From CAZSWR01 sp964610885 (GTDB lineage: Bacteria; Bacteroidota; Ignavibacteria; Kapaibacteriales; UBA2268), in NCBI GenBank assembly GCA_964610885.1, contig CAZSWR010000082.1:1-16359 (forward strand): a stretch of 16,359 nt of DNA, in the 5' to 3' direction. Below the pieces are notes generated by a model. The model saw only the letters and a list, made by a program, of their open reading frames with translations. It had not been told where the DNA came from and ran no database searches. Below, in pieces: positions 7,116-15,304 of the stretch (position 1 is the first letter of the stretch; the number at the start of each line of letters is the position of its first letter). Made by a program: the position numbers and the translations under genes.

Positions 7116-7255
7116 TGGCGCGAAGTATGTTCTCCCAGGCAGGATCATTTAGACACAAAGCTGCACCACGCTATAAAATGGCAATTACGAATAGGCCCTA
7201 ATCATTTCAGATTTAAACCAATTGAAATATTTGAACCATGCACCAGAGGCGACAC

Positions 7256-10200
7256 ATGAAAAGCAAAAACTATTTACACGAAAGTTGTTTCAATATTCCG
7301 GCAATTCTCATTTGCGCCGTGTTTCTTTTGACCTTTGGAATCTCCGGCAGACTATTCGCCGATGGTTGGGAAGAATTTGATGGCTACAAACAGTATTCTG
7401 TGCCGATGTACCAAGTATCTTTCGATGTCTCGGCATCGAGCAAATACTTGTATTATATTGACTTTTTCAGGAACCCTGATGATCATTACGATTCGGGATG
7501 GAGGCTGAATAAAATCGACTTCAATACCGGGAAGCTCATTTACAGGGATACTATGCGAGACCACGGGAACGAGAACTATTGTTACTGGGGCGTCCGGGAA
7601 TGCGCCGACGGGAAATCGTATTGCCTGACATATTCGGAAATGAATTACGATAATTATGATATGTTCGTGAACCTGAGAGCTAGGATTTACGATTTCCGGA
7701 CCGATTCAATTATCGCCGACATCAAGGTCGATTCAATTCACCAACTCTTACCGTCCGGCTTTCCATCCTTGTACTCCATGAGCGCGGACTATTCATCAAG
7801 TGATTCTATGCTTGCATTCTCGTCAACATACATCAGATATGACCAATACGGGAAAAAAATATTACCAATTCCATACTCCCAATTCGGAAGAACATTTTCC
7901 AACTACCAACTGGTGAAGTTAACAAAAAGCAACGCAGGCAAGCTCATACCCCAGCACTCTATTTCCCCCAAAATCAAGGGGAGCACATTCATTCGCAGAT
8001 CCCAGCCCGATTTGACTTTACTGTATGAATACTATAAATCTTCAACTTATATTCGTTTCGACGATCCATATACGGATGACAGATATAATTGCTCGCTTTC
8101 TACTTCATTTTATCTTGTTAACAATGCCGACAGCTCATATTTGGGGCTCAATTACAACTCATTTAGCACTAATCGAGAGGAAGCTGAAAGCAACTTCAAA
8201 GGGTATTTGCAAACCATGACGATGTCCGGCGACCAATCTAAATTCGCTTTTTCCAAATTGGACAGCAATTTATACTTCGGCAACTTTTCCATCTCCAATA
8301 CTGCATTGGACACGATGAAGCTGAACACTTCTGCACTTTCAACACTGTTGTCCCACGATGGCCGATTCGCGCTTGTGATAACCGACAGAGCATTGTTGCT
8401 CGATCTGCGGAACAAGGCGGTCCTGGACACATTGCAACTGCCAACATATCCGATCTTATTAGCAGGCTCTCCTTATGGCACATTTGAACGTGGCAACTTT
8501 GGCTGGATTGTCTGCGGCAAAAGCAGTTGCTTCGTCAAATTCCACCTACCAATTTTCGATTCCACCTCGTACTTCACAGGGCTTTATTCCTCGGCGCACT
8601 TAGCGTTTTGTGGCGATACAATCAAAATGCTTGCATATTCGAACCGCGAACCCGATTCTATAAAATGGGATTTCGCCGATGGAACATCAGACAGCCTGGC
8701 AACTGTCAGCAAGGTATATTCTTCGCCCGGCGAATATCTGCCAAGATTCAATGTTACTCATGGTAAATTAAAGCAAGAGATTGTTGCCAAAAGACCGATA
8801 ATAATAATTGAAAAGCCGATTGCTTCATTTACTGTCGACAAGCAATCTGGCGACTTCCCTCTGACCGTGCGATTCGAGAACCAATCGAGCGGCAGGTACA
8901 GCGGCTGCAAATGGGATTTTGGCGACGACAGCACGTCCACGGAAGCAAATCCGACGCACACATACCTGCACCCCGGAACCTATTCGCCGCGCCTCGTGCT
9001 GACAACGCCCGAGGGCCTGGAGCTTAGTTCGGCTGTATCTATCGCAATCAATGCCAGCAGGAAAAAAGTCCAATCTATCGAATTGATTTCAGAATACGCC
9101 AATATGAAGGGCCGGTACGCATGGACAGAAAAACGTAGCAATGGCAATTTTGTGTCGAAACTCTTTTCGCCCGAATTGGTTAACTCCGAAGAGTTCTTAT
9201 CCCAGTATTCTCTAAAGTGCTCCTCTTTCAGCATTGTCGATACCGCCAATGTGCTAAAAAGTTATTACGCAGACCCCAAATGCATTACATCTCCTTGCTA
9301 TCTTCAGAATGATACTCTTTACTTCTCTTGTGTGGACGTTCCGAGAAGGCAGGATATCGAGGATGTATATATGATCGGCAAACTTGGCCTCGCCAATTCA
9401 TTCTACGATTCTACTGAATTACGCAATTCTTTTAGTGGTGATTTCTTCGGCGTGCTGCAATCGGCAGAGGGCAAAAGATTTTGGCTCGGGTTCACTTGTT
9501 ATGACGATTTGCCTTTGCTGTCCAGAGTAAATGTATTCAAAGCCGAAAATTTATTGATAAAGATTGATGGGCTCTCGAGGATTTCATCGACAGAACCATT
9601 CGTTTTCGACGACAGAAACTATACAGATGTTACTGCCGGCGATTTGATACGAACCATTCAAACCTATTCCCCAATAGGCAGAAACGCATTCTCTGTGATG
9701 AATTTCGATGGCGAAACAATAAGTTCAACTCAGATATCAACCGACACGAATTTTCGATTCTGTTCGATTGCCCCTGCCGGCAATGGACTTTCGTTCGTGG
9801 CAGGGCAGAATGATGCGACCGGATGTTTTTATTTGCTCACAGTGGACGATGCCGGCCGGGCTATTTCAGTCGATTCAGCGCAAGGCTTCAAATTGCAGAG
9901 ATTAGTTAGTTTGGAGAAAAATTGTTGCGCTTTTGTGGGTTCGTCCGACGGGTTAATTTCTATTGGGATTGGCGCGCCCGATGGGAAAATCAAAAAAATC
10001 TATCGCTTGAACGACCGCCCGGGCAATGTTTACCATGCGAAATACGAAGGCGATGGCAAATTGCTCATTTCGGGCTACCTCGACGAGGGAGTCGAAACTG
10101 CATACATAGCCGAAGTAGTGATCGATTTGGGTTTCCTCGGCGCGGAATCCGGCCGCCAAACAGCTAATGATTTCCGCATGGAGATTGCGCCACAACCCGT

Positions 10201-10414
10201 TGTTGATTATCCATTTGTACGTTTCTACGGCGCCGATTCGCCTGTTTCGATTGTCCTGACCGACATGCTCGGGCGTACGATTTTCGAGAAAACATACGGC
10301 TCGGCATTGGATGGCGGGTCGATTGCTATTCCTGTTTTGCTCGATCGCGGCGTTTACTTCCTGACTGCGCGCTCGGGAAGCAATTCCACCTCGGCAAAAT
10401 TTATTAAAGAATAG
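7256..10414 (+). CDS. Large secreted PKD-domain protein with T9SS sorting domain
   Basis: A 1052-residue exported protein. An N-terminal signal peptide (to about residue 36, ICAVFLLTFGISGRLFA) precedes a ~400-residue β-rich region of propeller-like appearance. Two PKD domains follow at about 445-515 (IKWDFADGT, YSSPGEYLPRF) and 519-600 (ASFTVDKQSGDFPLTVRFEN, WDFGDDSTSTEANPTHTY). A second β-rich region precedes the type A T9SS C-terminal domain at about 970-1052 (MEIAPQPVVDYPFVRF, VSIVLTDMLGRTIFEKTY, GVYFLTARSG, SAKFIKE). T9SS exports such proteins across the outer membrane and usually attaches them to the cell surface. The start is the ATG at 7256, with GAGG eight bases upstream; an ATG six codons earlier lacks one. 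No catalytic motif seen; adhesion or scaffold role possible. Confidence 0.88.
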   Translation: MKSKNYLHESCFNIPAILICAVFLLTFGISGRLFADGWEEFDGYKQYSVPMYQVSFDVSASSKYLYYIDFFRNPDDHYDSGWRLNKIDFNTGKLIYRDTMRDHGNENYCYWGVRECADGKSYCLTYSEMNYDNYDMFVNLRARIYDFRTDSIIADIKVDSIHQLLPSGFPSLYSMSADYSSSDSMLAFSSTYIRYDQYGKKILPIPYSQFGRTFSNYQLVKLTKSNAGKLIPQHSISPKIKGSTFIRRSQPDLTLLYEYYKSSTYIRFDDPYTDDRYNCSLSTSFYLVNNADSSYLGLNYNSFSTNREEAESNFKGYLQTMTMSGDQSKFAFSKLDSNLYFGNFSISNTALDTMKLNTSALSTLLSHDGRFALVITDRALLLDLRNKAVLDTLQLPTYPILLAGSPYGTFERGNFGWIVCGKSSCFVKFHLPIFDSTSYFTGLYSSAHLAFCGDTIKMLAYSNREPDSIKWDFADGTSDSLATVSKVYSSPGEYLPRFNVTHGKLKQEIVAKRPIIIIEKPIASFTVDKQSGDFPLTVRFENQSSGRYSGCKWDFGDDSTSTEANPTHTYLHPGTYSPRLVLTTPEGLELSSAVSIAINASRKKVQSIELISEYANMKGRYAWTEKRSNGNFVSKLFSPELVNSEEFLSQYSLKCSSFSIVDTANVLKSYYADPKCITSPCYLQNDTLYFSCVDVPRRQDIEDVYMIGKLGLANSFYDSTELRNSFSGDFFGVLQSAEGKRFWLGFTCYDDLPLLSRVNVFKAENLLIKIDGLSRISSTEPFVFDDRNYTDVTAGDLIRTIQTYSPIGRNAFSVMNFDGETISSTQISTDTNFRFCSIAPAGNGLSFVAGQNDATGCFYLLTVDDAGRAISVDSAQGFKLQRLVSLEKNCCAFVGSSDGLISIGIGAPDGKIKKIYRLNDRPGNVYHAKYEGDGKLLISGYLDEGVETAYIAEVVIDLGFLGAESGRQTANDFRMEIAPQPVVDYPFVRFYGADSPVSIVLTDMLGRTIFEKTYGSALDGGSIAIPVLLDRGVYFLTARSGSNSTSAKFIKE

Positions 10415-10468
10415 GCGTTTGCGCAGGAAGCGAATAAGCAATTGTCTGAACTGTGATTCATTTGAAAA

Positions 10469-10499
10469 AAGTTGCAAGGCACAAGTTGCAAGGTACAAG
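10469..10499 (+). repeat. 14-bp tandem repeat AAGTTGCAAGGYAC
   Basis: The unit occurs twice, differing at one base (GGCAC, GGTAC), followed by AAG of a third. The related sequence at 1-53 suggests a dispersed family. Confidence 0.7.
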
Positions 10500-10511
10500 C
10501 AAGAAAAAAAG

Positions 10512-10584
10512 TCTGAACTGTGATTCTTGTGATGGCGAAGTCATGCTACCATTTGCTTGTAATGCGTGCCCGAAGGGCGGGGTG
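10512..10584 (+). repeat. 73-bp dispersed repeat, copy 1
   Basis: It begins TCTGAACTGTGATTCTTG and ends GCCCGAAGGGCGGGGTG. It differs at one base from 13381-13453. Its right end contains the small hairpin GCCC-GAA-GGGC. Parts of it also form the ends of the longer repeats at 14917 and 16008. Both short copies lie just past the end of plus-strand genes. Confidence 0.9.
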
Positions 10585-10619
10585 TTGCCCACGCCTCGCA
10601 AGACGTGGTTATTCGTGTT

Positions 10620-10636
10620 CAACCCCTTCGGGGTTG
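10620..10636 (+). other. Stable 7-bp hairpin CAACCCC-TTC-GGGGTTG
   Basis: A perfect GC-rich stem with a 3-base loop, 205 nt downstream of the T9SS gene. No T-run follows, so it is not a standard terminator. It may stabilise a transcript end or be part of the repeat mosaic. Confidence 0.5.
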
Positions 10637-10682
10637 GTGCAATCGCGAAAACCTGCGGCGTGGAAATATAAAAAAAGATGTT

Positions 10683-10715
10683 GAACCTTCCTTCACCCAA
10701 GCAGGCTTCTTTTTA
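10683..10715 (+). repeat. GAACCTTCCTTCACC hairpin module, copy 2
   Basis: It shares GAACCTTCCTTCACC and GCAGG with copy 1 at 6888-6921 and is also followed by a T-rich tail (CTTTTTAT). Arms GAACCT/AGGCTT pair with one mismatch. It could serve as the plus-strand terminator for transcripts from the gene at 7256. Confidence 0.45.
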
Positions 10716-10716
10716 T

Positions 10717-10744
10717 CGTAATTCGTAATTCGTAATTCGTAATT
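10717..10744 (+). repeat. Perfect (CGTAATT)x4 heptamer array
   Basis: Four identical 7-bp units in a row. The same unit, with variation confined to the third and fourth positions, forms five further arrays near the right end of the window. Confidence 0.9.
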
Positions 10745-10775
10745 GAATACGTCGTTTCTGTCAAGCAAAATTCCC

Positions 10776-10805
10776 TTTGCAAAGTTGTGGAAATATGTTA
10801 TTTTG
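10776..10805 (+). promoter_or_regulatory. Weak Bacteroidota-like promoter of the lipoprotein gene
   Basis: TTTG at 10776-10779 is followed after 18 nt by TTATTTTG, one base off TAnnTTTG. It sits about 30 nt upstream of the ATG at 10837, which has AGGGG just before it. Confidence 0.3.
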
Positions 10806-10836
10806 AATTAGTCACACATTCAAAATCAGGGGAAAT

Positions 10837-12675
10837 ATGCGAAATTTTGTTTTCAGAATTGTTTTAACGATAATAGCTATATTGTCGTTCAATTCGTGTT
10901 ACGAGCCAACCGGCGCGAACTACAACGAGGTTGAAATACCTCAGCCACCGGAATCGATATCAATTGATTACTACACTTCCGGCGATACTATATTTTGGGT
11001 GGCCGGCTCTAGTCTCCACTTCACCTTTAGCGCAGGCGGCGCCGAGCTTCGGTGGGCGCGTTTGGTTTTCGACAACGATGAAACTGCTTATTCTGACTGC
11101 AAGGTCAACGAAACAGGTTTCTATACATACGATTGCGGACGCCTACAGCCGGGAGTCCACAAAATGGATGTTTATATTTTTACGAAAACTTACTCGGGCA
11201 GCTTGGCCGATATTATGAATGCCGAAGGCTTCGTGGGAAAAAGGCGTTGGACATTAATTTTTGCGAACGCAGCCCCAGAAATAGCTTATGATACAGTCGA
11301 GAACGCCATTCAAACTCTTGTATTAAATATAAAAAATCAATACTTCCAGAAACTATATTTGCAAAAAATAAATTATTCGTATGATTTTGAAAATATTGAT
11401 TCGGCAAACGGCCTTTTAGAGACGAAACTAAGAGATAGATTCTACGTGGGCGAAAGCGCGAGTTATCGCATTGTTGGTGCTGGCACCGATGGCGACAACA
11501 AACAGTCATTGGGCTATGGCTGCACGTCAAAGATTCCTATCCCGAAGATATCATCGAATACCGAAACTGATATCGCGACGTTTAGCTGGACTCGCTCGCC
11601 ATACGATTCGGCATTCCAATGCTACAGACTCTCTGTGGGCTTAGACCCGGTTGTTTTTATTAATGACATAAATCAAACCAGCGTCGATATTCCTCTGGGC
11701 TGCGATGTGCTTTATGATTATTATTCATTTGCAGTCGTGCCAAAGAATCAGCATAAAGATTTCTTCGATGAAAATTTCGTGCGAAGAGGCTATCTGACGG
11801 GAGGCACTGATTTGCCAGAACCAATCAGCCACTTAAAAAATCCAGGCGGATCAACTTCATTCGTTGGCTATGCGGCCGGCAAACTGATTTATTTGATATT
11901 TCCATACACTGTCGTCAGATACAATCCCGAAACTAATGAAATTGAAGATTCGGTCAATGTGCCATTCCTCAACGTCAAATGTTCGCAAGATGGAAACTAT
12001 TTGCTCTGCTACGACAGCTATATTTATCAATTTTGCCTCGTTGATTTCCGAACGAAGAAAGTCTTTCCGGTCCACAATTGGGGCGATTTGGGATTCGCCA
12101 ACGAGTATGGAATTAATTGCGCTGGAGTCTCGAACAATGGCATTGTGGCTTCTTGCAAGAGTAATTATACGACCTCAGTTTACGATGCCGTAAATTCCAA
12201 ATTGATTGGTTCTGTTCCTAACTATTGGATTGTAGCGATTTCGCCAGATGGTAAATTATTAGAAGTGGGCAGCAACACAAGTTGCGAGCTGTACCGAATC
12301 GGCGAAAGCAACCTCGAAAAGACGTCCTGGCACGACGGTTCCGCCTCCCTTTCAAACGTCAGCAGGGCAACATTCCTCGGCAATAACGATTTCACGTATC
12401 TACAGAACCAAACACTGACGACAGTCAATCTGTATTCGAAAAATGTGATCTCGACAATACCGGTTACCAATTCCGACCTGCTTCTCATTGACCCCTACAA
12501 CAGGAAAGTTGGTATCGACAAATCGGAAGGTGCAAAATCGAAATTTAACATCTACGATATCTCATCCGGCGATGTAGTTGGTTATATTATTAGGAAAAAC
12601 AATTGTAGCAATCTAATCCTCGCCTATCCATATATCATTAATTCTGCAAAATCGAAAGTGAGGATACACTCATGA
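10837..12675 (+). CDS. Large lipoprotein with propeller-like C-terminal half
   Basis: A 612-residue predicted lipoprotein. The signal sequence ends in a lipobox, SFNSC, with Cys21 as the lipidated residue. An Ig- or FN3-like β region follows (about 40-320). From about residue 336 to the end there is a repetitive β pattern resembling a propeller (GYAAGKLIYLIFPYTVVRYN, CSQDGNYLLCYDSYIYQF, WIVAISPDGKLLEVG), with WD40/PQQ-like SPDGK turns. Start choice is supported by AGGGG six bases upstream. Its TGA overlaps the next ATG by four bases, so the two genes are translated together, and the partner is a predicted outer-membrane barrel. I infer a surface or periplasmic-facing pair; the function is unknown. 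Confidence 0.78.
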   Translation: MRNFVFRIVLTIIAILSFNSCYEPTGANYNEVEIPQPPESISIDYYTSGDTIFWVAGSSLHFTFSAGGAELRWARLVFDNDETAYSDCKVNETGFYTYDCGRLQPGVHKMDVYIFTKTYSGSLADIMNAEGFVGKRRWTLIFANAAPEIAYDTVENAIQTLVLNIKNQYFQKLYLQKINYSYDFENIDSANGLLETKLRDRFYVGESASYRIVGAGTDGDNKQSLGYGCTSKIPIPKISSNTETDIATFSWTRSPYDSAFQCYRLSVGLDPVVFINDINQTSVDIPLGCDVLYDYYSFAVVPKNQHKDFFDENFVRRGYLTGGTDLPEPISHLKNPGGSTSFVGYAAGKLIYLIFPYTVVRYNPETNEIEDSVNVPFLNVKCSQDGNYLLCYDSYIYQFCLVDFRTKKVFPVHNWGDLGFANEYGINCAGVSNNGIVASCKSNYTTSVYDAVNSKLIGSVPNYWIVAISPDGKLLEVGSNTSCELYRIGESNLEKTSWHDGSASLSNVSRATFLGNNDFTYLQNQTLTTVNLYSKNVISTIPVTNSDLLLIDPYNRKVGIDKSEGAKSKFNIYDISSGDVVGYIIRKNNCSNLILAYPYIINSAKSKVRIHS

Positions 12676-13358
12676 GGAAAATAGTAATAATATTCGCAAT
12701 GATTGCCCTCTGGCCGCTTTGCGCTTCTGCGCTTGAATACAACTTTACACTGAACACCGGTCTTGGCTCCTTTGGAATGGCAGACCTTAAGGACCTGAAC
12801 AATAGCACGGTTTCCACTTTGCCTTTCCGTGCAAAGATTGTGGACGACTTTCCAACCTTTTTGAATATATCGGGCGAAGGCTCGATCACTCTGAAGAACG
12901 GCACCAGAATCGGTTTGGTGCTCGGGCTGGCAACAACAGGCTCGAGAATTGCATATTCCGACTATTCCGGCAGCTATACGAACGACATCAAGGCCACGTG
13001 CATTAGCTACGGGGTTCGCGCCGAAATGACTGTCTTTCGTATTACGGATGCGCTCGGCCTTAGGGCGGCCATCGGCGCCGGTACGCTTTTCACTGATGCA
13101 AAATTGGAAGAAACTATAAGAATCGGCAGCGAAGCCCAGAGTCACTCCTCCACAATCGAATCGATGAGCATTTACGTCCAACCGGAAGTCAAATTCGCAT
13201 ACGAGTTCGGCCCGATGCTCGAAGCGGGTGTGTATTGCGCCTATTTAATTGATTCCCGAGCTAAATACCAACTGAACGAGCACGATACAGACATTAAATC
13301 CGATTGGAAAGGTTTGCGATTCGGCGCCTGCGTTACGTTAAGGCTGAATCGGAAATAG
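12672..13358 (+). CDS. Predicted outer-membrane beta-barrel protein
   Basis: A 228-residue protein with a signal peptide (1-20, ending CASA). The mature part is a run of alternating-pattern strands separated by short turns, typical of a small outer-membrane barrel: YNFTLNTGLGSFG at the start, GRTx-like TRIGLVLGLATTGSRIAY in the middle, and a last strand GLRFGACVTLRLNRK. Such proteins usually end in an aromatic or hydrophobic residue; here the final strand is followed by NRK, a small departure. Its ATG overlaps the stop of the lipoprotein gene (ATGA), which implies co-translation and probably a complex or joint pathway. No enzyme motif. A calyx-type or periplasmic β protein is the main alternative. 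Confidence 0.7.
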   Translation: MRKIVIIFAMIALWPLCASALEYNFTLNTGLGSFGMADLKDLNNSTVSTLPFRAKIVDDFPTFLNISGEGSITLKNGTRIGLVLGLATTGSRIAYSDYSGSYTNDIKATCISYGVRAEMTVFRITDALGLRAAIGAGTLFTDAKLEETIRIGSEAQSHSSTIESMSIYVQPEVKFAYEFGPMLEAGVYCAYLIDSRAKYQLNEHDTDIKSDWKGLRFGACVTLRLNRK

Positions 13359-13380
13359 CGGGCTGTTGCCCACGCACTTA

Positions 13381-13453
13381 TCTGAACTGTGATTCTTGTG
13401 ATGGCGAAGTCATGCTACCATTTGCTTGTTATGCGTGCCCGAAGGGCGGGGTG
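13381..13453 (+). repeat. 73-bp dispersed repeat, copy 2
   Basis: It matches 10512-10584 at 72 of 73 bases; the only change is in the CTTGTTATGCG segment. It is preceded by GTTGCCCACGC, a string that in copy 1 comes directly after the unit, so module order is shuffled between copies. It lies 22 nt past the barrel gene. Confidence 0.9.
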
Positions 13454-13500
13454 GTTGGCAGTGTTTTGCCAGAGCGGGTTTTCACGTAATATGTCAACCA

Positions 13501-13529
13501 ACTGGATTATCCTGAACCTTCCGAAGGTT
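13501..13529 (+). repeat. 29-bp ACTGGATTATC...CCGAAGGTT module, copy 1
   Basis: It matches 15965-15993 at 26 of 29 bases. The right half AACCTTC-C-GAAGGTT is a near-perfect palindrome in this copy. Confidence 0.75.
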
Positions 13530-13563
13530 AATGGCACAGCACAGTCGAAGTAGTTATTTATTA

Positions 13564-13595
13564 TTTGTTAGTTCGCAAATCTTTCATTATTTTTA
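13564..13595 (+). promoter_or_regulatory. Candidate Bacteroidota-type promoter of the two small lipoprotein genes
   Basis: TTTG, 20 nt, TATTTTTA: the first box is exact and the second has one mismatch to TAnnTTTG. The predicted transcript start is about 30 nt before the ATG at 13634. Confidence 0.4.
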
Positions 13596-13633
13596 TGAAA
13601 AAGAAAATTTAATATTGAAGTATTAATCCGCGA

Positions 13634-14080
13634 ATGAAGTATCTTTTAATAATAGCATTGGTCGCTACAGTATTGTTTTCGTGTTCGGAAAAGCCGAACA
13701 GGACAAAGCTCGAAGGGAAATGGACAGGTAAGTATATCGAGCCGAAATCGGCCGCGCAGTCGAAAGCTTTCAAATTCCGCGACTACGGAAGTTCGACGCT
13801 GAACATTCTGTCCGATTCGATTCTTGAGTTCTCTGTCTTCATCGAGAAAGACCTGTGCACCGACAGCAAATCGACCGGCCTGGAAGGCCTGGAATACAGA
13901 CTGATCGAAGCCGGCACAAAATATACATACTCAGGCAAATACACATCCGATTCGGATGTGATCACCATTTGCCGGGGTCGCGGCGAAGACACGCTTAGTC
14001 TTCGCTATGCCATAGAAAATAATCAGTTAAACATCGTTACGATGATTGACAAAAATCAATTCAATATTGTTTACGAATAA
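13634..14080 (+). CDS. Small lipoprotein, lipocalin-like size
   Basis: A 148-residue predicted lipoprotein. The signal sequence ends in VLFSC, with Cys17 as the lipidation site. The mature part begins with a KLEGKWTGKY stretch and continues as short β strands (LNILSDSILEFSVFIE, KYTYSGKYTSDSDVITI, LRYAIENNQLNIVT). This GxW start and strand-rich make-up is typical of small lipocalin-like or Cys-less DUF lipoproteins of Bacteroidota, but no family can be named firmly. Mature Cys residues remain at DLC and TIC. The next lipoprotein gene starts 10 nt after the stop, so they are likely one operon. Confidence 0.7.
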   Translation: MKYLLIIALVATVLFSCSEKPNRTKLEGKWTGKYIEPKSAAQSKAFKFRDYGSSTLNILSDSILEFSVFIEKDLCTDSKSTGLEGLEYRLIEAGTKYTYSGKYTSDSDVITICRGRGEDTLSLRYAIENNQLNIVTMIDKNQFNIVYE

Positions 14081-14090
14081 AGAGTTCATT

Positions 14091-14864
14091 ATGAAAAAAG
14101 TATTTTCCGCGCTGGCGCTGCTTTCCGTGCTGTTTTTAAATTCATGCTCGAGCGATAATAACGATTCGACAATTTCTCAAGCGGATTTCGTTGCTGCCGG
14201 GACCGACTTCCTCAGCACGACACCAAACGAAGAAACAACCTATCTAATCGTTGGCTCAAGGGAAACTTATGAAGACGGTTCGTATATTGGCCAAGAGACA
14301 TACGCAAAACCGGTTGTTTCAAGGGCCAACATACCATCCATCAATGGAAGTTTAAACATGCTCATGGCGGGTTATTACAATGAGGATAATACATTTTTCA
14401 CTATACCTAAATCGTTTTATTATCCAAACGACAAAGCATTCATGGGTACGGATGAACGCGCCGACGATATTATAGTCTTGCTACCAAAGGAAATTAAGGT
14501 TGGTGCGGAATGGAATCCTTACGAAAAAACAACAACAAGAGAAGCCTACGATACACGAGTTGATTATAAAAAAGCAAGTGCAAAAATTGCAGAATACTTA
14601 CCTTCGTTCACTTCTTCCAATACTGTATCATACAAAGATGTGATTAGAGTTGATGTTGCTGCTCTCGATTCAACATATTGGACTTGGCCAGGTTATACCG
14701 TATGGACGGGGACGCATTACAACTTGTCAGTTTATCTTGCGAAAGGTGTTGGCATTGTTGAGGTCAAAACCATATCTGTCGATAAGAACAAACAGAGCCA
14801 GTACGGGGAGGAAAAGCACACAAGATATTTAGTTTACAATGGGAAACTCTTCAGGAAGCAGTAA
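14091..14864 (+). CDS. Lipoprotein of unknown function
   Basis: A 257-residue predicted lipoprotein. The signal peptide ends in LFLNSC, with Cys19 as the lipidated residue, followed by a Ser/Asp-rich tether (SSDNNDSTIS). The rest is a β-rich domain (TYLIVGSRETYEDGSY, DDIIVLLPKEIKVGAEW, VSYKDVIRVDVAALDSTYWT, LAKGVGIVEVKTISVD). The KGVGIVE string late in the protein is often seen in Bacteroidota lipoproteins that measure or bind surface material, but I cannot name the family. The ATG at 14091 starts the signal peptide exactly; a longer frame beginning inside the previous gene adds 15 residues and is rejected. It lies 10 nt after the stop of the previous gene. Confidence 0.72.
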   Translation: MKKVFSALALLSVLFLNSCSSDNNDSTISQADFVAAGTDFLSTTPNEETTYLIVGSRETYEDGSYIGQETYAKPVVSRANIPSINGSLNMLMAGYYNEDNTFFTIPKSFYYPNDKAFMGTDERADDIIVLLPKEIKVGAEWNPYEKTTTREAYDTRVDYKKASAKIAEYLPSFTSSNTVSYKDVIRVDVAALDSTYWTWPGYTVWTGTHYNLSVYLAKGVGIVEVKTISVDKNKQSQYGEEKHTRYLVYNGKLFRKQ

Positions 14865-14982
14865 AACCAATGGTTGCCCCATGCCACAAGGATATTTAAC
14901 AATTCAGAATACTGTATGAACTGTGATTTGTCTGATTCTTGTGATTGGAATGATTGAAAAAAAGAAATATTTCTGATAATGA

Positions 14983-15015
14983 AATCATACTACCATTCCA
15001 AATGGTAGTATGATT
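14983..15015. repeat. Perfect 15-bp palindrome with CCA loop (L1)
   Basis: AATCATACTACCATT and its exact reverse complement are separated by CCA. A second short palindrome, AGAAATATTTCT, lies at 14963-14974. The pair lies in an AT-rich block that the 73-bp short copies lack. Confidence 0.9.
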
Positions 15016-15123
15016 AACTATTTCTATATAATTTACTAATACTTACGCAATCATGCTCTTGTTTGTTGCGGGTGCCCGAAGGGCGGGGTGGTTTGCAGTG
15101 CTACGCCAGAGCGGGTCTCTTTA

Positions 15124-15151
15124 CGTAATTCGTAATTCCTAATTCGCAATT
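15124..15151 (+). repeat. Heptamer array (CGTAATT family)
   Basis: Two CGTAATT units, one CCTAATT and one CGCAATT. The same unit order recurs in the neighbouring arrays. Confidence 0.85.
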
Positions 15152-15200
15152 GACCACATATACAAAACCCGCCCCCATATTTCAGGAGAGCGATTTTTCA

Positions 15201-15228
15201 CGTAATTCGTAATTTTTAATTCGCAATT
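15201..15228 (+). repeat. Heptamer array (CGTAATT family)
   Basis: Two CGTAATT units, one TTTAATT and one CGCAATT. It belongs to the second copy of the 77-bp tandem unit in L1. Confidence 0.85.
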
Positions 15229-15241
15229 GACCACATACACA

Positions 15242-15274
15242 AAACCCGCCCCCATATTTCAGGAGAGCGGGTTT
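15242..15274 (-). terminator. Terminator of the toxin-antitoxin transcript
   Basis: On the minus strand AAACCCGC pairs with GCGGGTTT over 8 bp, followed by a short T-run. It lies 33 nt past the antitoxin stop. A second copy at about 15164-15198 has a broken stem (CGATTTT for CGGGTTT), so it is a decayed duplicate. Confidence 0.75.
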
Positions 15275-15276
15275 CA

Positions 15277-15304
15277 CGTAATTCGTAATTCCAAATTCGC
15301 AATT
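15277..15304 (+). repeat. Heptamer array between antitoxin stop and terminator
   Basis: Two CGTAATT units, one CCAAATT and one CGCAATT. It lies immediately past the antitoxin stop codon, in the same relative place as the array after groEL. Confidence 0.85.

Larger units (their letters stand above)
6647..7255. other. 609-nt divergent intergenic region
   Basis: It separates a minus-strand gene (start 6646) from a plus-strand gene (start 7256), so it must hold promoters for both. A good candidate is seen for the left gene (6798-6828). It also holds two hairpins (6888-6913 and 7092-7111). An open frame at 6710-7024 on the plus strand has no Shine-Dalgarno, no recognisable domain and overlaps the promoter; I do not treat it as a gene. 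Confidence 0.5.
10415..10836. other. Repeat-filled intergenic region
   Basis: No gene is supported here. The space is taken by a 14-bp tandem repeat, a 73-bp dispersed repeat, a GC-rich hairpin, a GAACCTTCC hairpin module and a perfect heptamer array, listed separately. Short open frames in it (10453-10671 plus, 10458-10700 minus) are translations of these repeats. Confidence 0.7.

Noticed and set aside
10620..10636. Hairpin considered as a UUCG tetraloop terminator
   Set aside because: The best pairing gives a 3-base TTC loop, and no T-run follows.
10453..10700. Two short open frames on opposite strands
   Set aside because: They translate the 73-bp repeat and hairpin modules, and the same repeat gives similar peptides at 13304-13489.
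12624..13181. 185-codon open frame on the minus strand across the lipoprotein/barrel junction
   Set aside because: It overlaps two well-supported plus-strand genes with coupled translation and has no recognisable features.
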